NCBI RefSeq assembly: GCF_004339575.1
Contig: NZ_SMFV01000002.1
Span: 248,001 to 312,000, forward strand
DNA: 64,000 nucleotides
Direction: 5' to 3'
Source of the DNA: Phorcysia thermohydrogeniphila
GTDB taxonomy: Bacteria > Aquificota > Aquificia > Desulfurobacteriales > Desulfurobacteriaceae
Part shown: positions 63,776 to 64,000 of the stretch, in pieces
Layout: every line of letters starts with the position of its first letter
How positions within the stretch are numbered: position 1 is the stretch's first letter
Position numbers and translations under genes: made by a program
The notes under the pieces: generated by a model
The model's input: the letters and a program-made list of their open reading frames with translations, nothing else
Told to the model about the DNA's origin: nothing
The model's database searches: none

Positions 63776-64000
63776 TGTTTCCTCATCAGAAGGAAAAGGA
63801 GGAAGGAGAACAGTGAAAACGCTAAGCTTATGAGAAGGCTTGTCCCCAAGGGAAAGTAGAAAGCGAAATTATCCTTCTTTATGTAAATGTCTCCCGGTAG
63901 TTTTCCTATTGGAATGTTCCACTTTGAGACAGCCATTATGACAACGCCCGTGATGACGAGAAAAACACCCGTGTAGATAAGAACCTTTCCTACTTCTTCC
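63772..64000 (-). CDS. DUF2905 family small membrane protein (5' end beyond window)
   Basis: About 75 residues visible, ending MRKQ; the N-terminal few residues lie outside the window. First helix GKVLIYTGVFLVITGVVIM, then the family signature IPIGKLPGDIYIKKDNFAFYFP, then a second helix (TSLLISLAFSLFSFLLFLL). This is the DUF2905 pattern; function unknown. It overlaps the Omp85-like gene by 4 bases and so belongs to the same run. Confidence 0.85.
   Translation of the reverse strand, partial: EEVGKVLIYTGVFLVITGVVIMAVSKWNIPIGKLPGDIYIKKDNFAFYFPLGTSLLISLAFSLFSFLLFLLMRKQ

Overview
The window reads as chromosome of a thermophilic, hydrogen-/sulfur-type chemolithotrophic bacterium, most likely Aquificota and probably the Desulfurobacteriaceae (Thermovibrio-like). 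This placement is an inference from protein style and gene content: a split complex I operon, an archaeal-style riboflavin-pathway reductase, selenoprotein genes, tight gene packing with ATGA overlaps, and frequent TTG starts. No 16S gene is present to confirm it. Almost every gap is under 130 bases, and no stretch longer than 300 bases lacks a gene.

Layout. 1-5.3 kb: glnE (partial), rpoN (sigma-54), an M48 lipoprotein peptidase, kdsD, a small ribbon-helix-helix protein and pabB. 5.3-12.8 kb: the ilvB-ilvN-ilvC branched-chain amino acid operon, split by an A/T-rich two-gene cassette encoding a KAP-family P-loop NTPase and an 882-residue P-loop ATPase. The cassette overlaps the ilvC start by 8 bases. 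It is the best candidate in the window for an undescribed system; a conflict or defence role is inferred. 12.8-14.8 kb: a SPOR/TPR membrane protein, cysE and an ArsR-type regulator. 14.8-21.4 kb (minus): one packed run of ppx/gppA, UDP-glucose dehydrogenase, a CDP-alcohol phosphatidyltransferase, a pyrimidine reductase, dppB, dppC and mraY. 21.5-25.9 kb: ribE, a LolC/E-like permease, a short GNAT, tyrS, an A/T-rich membrane-protein/small-protein pair and tRNA-Pro(CGG). 25.9-30.6 kb (minus): rluA-type synthase, purB, terminator, then DUF4258, DUF2283 and uvrB. 30.7-31.3 kb: a 2-Cys peroxiredoxin whose peroxidatic residue is an in-frame UGA followed by a SECIS-like hairpin, so a selenoprotein. 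31.3-33.1 kb: two cell-wall enzymes. 33.2-33.8 kb: class I fumarase beta subunit.

33.8-53.1 kb is a long plus-strand run: nuoABCDEFG, a cyclic-nucleotide-binding-domain protein, nuoHIJKLMN, selA, then a TonB-dependent receptor, a periplasmic binding protein and a membrane diguanylate cyclase. selA (selenocysteine synthase) is the partner function needed by the selenoprotein peroxiredoxin 16 kb upstream. 53.1-58.7 kb (minus): two periplasmic coiled-coil/LysM proteins and an RND efflux pump with its adaptor. 58.8-64 kb (minus): a DUF2905 membrane protein (partial), a one-POTRA Omp85-like barrel, a glutaminase-like nitrilase overlapping nadE (a split glutamine-dependent NAD synthetase), tldD and a class I glutamine amidotransferase.

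A compositional signal also stands out: the palindrome GAGCTC is very frequent in most of the host DNA and nearly absent from the KAP/ATPase cassette.
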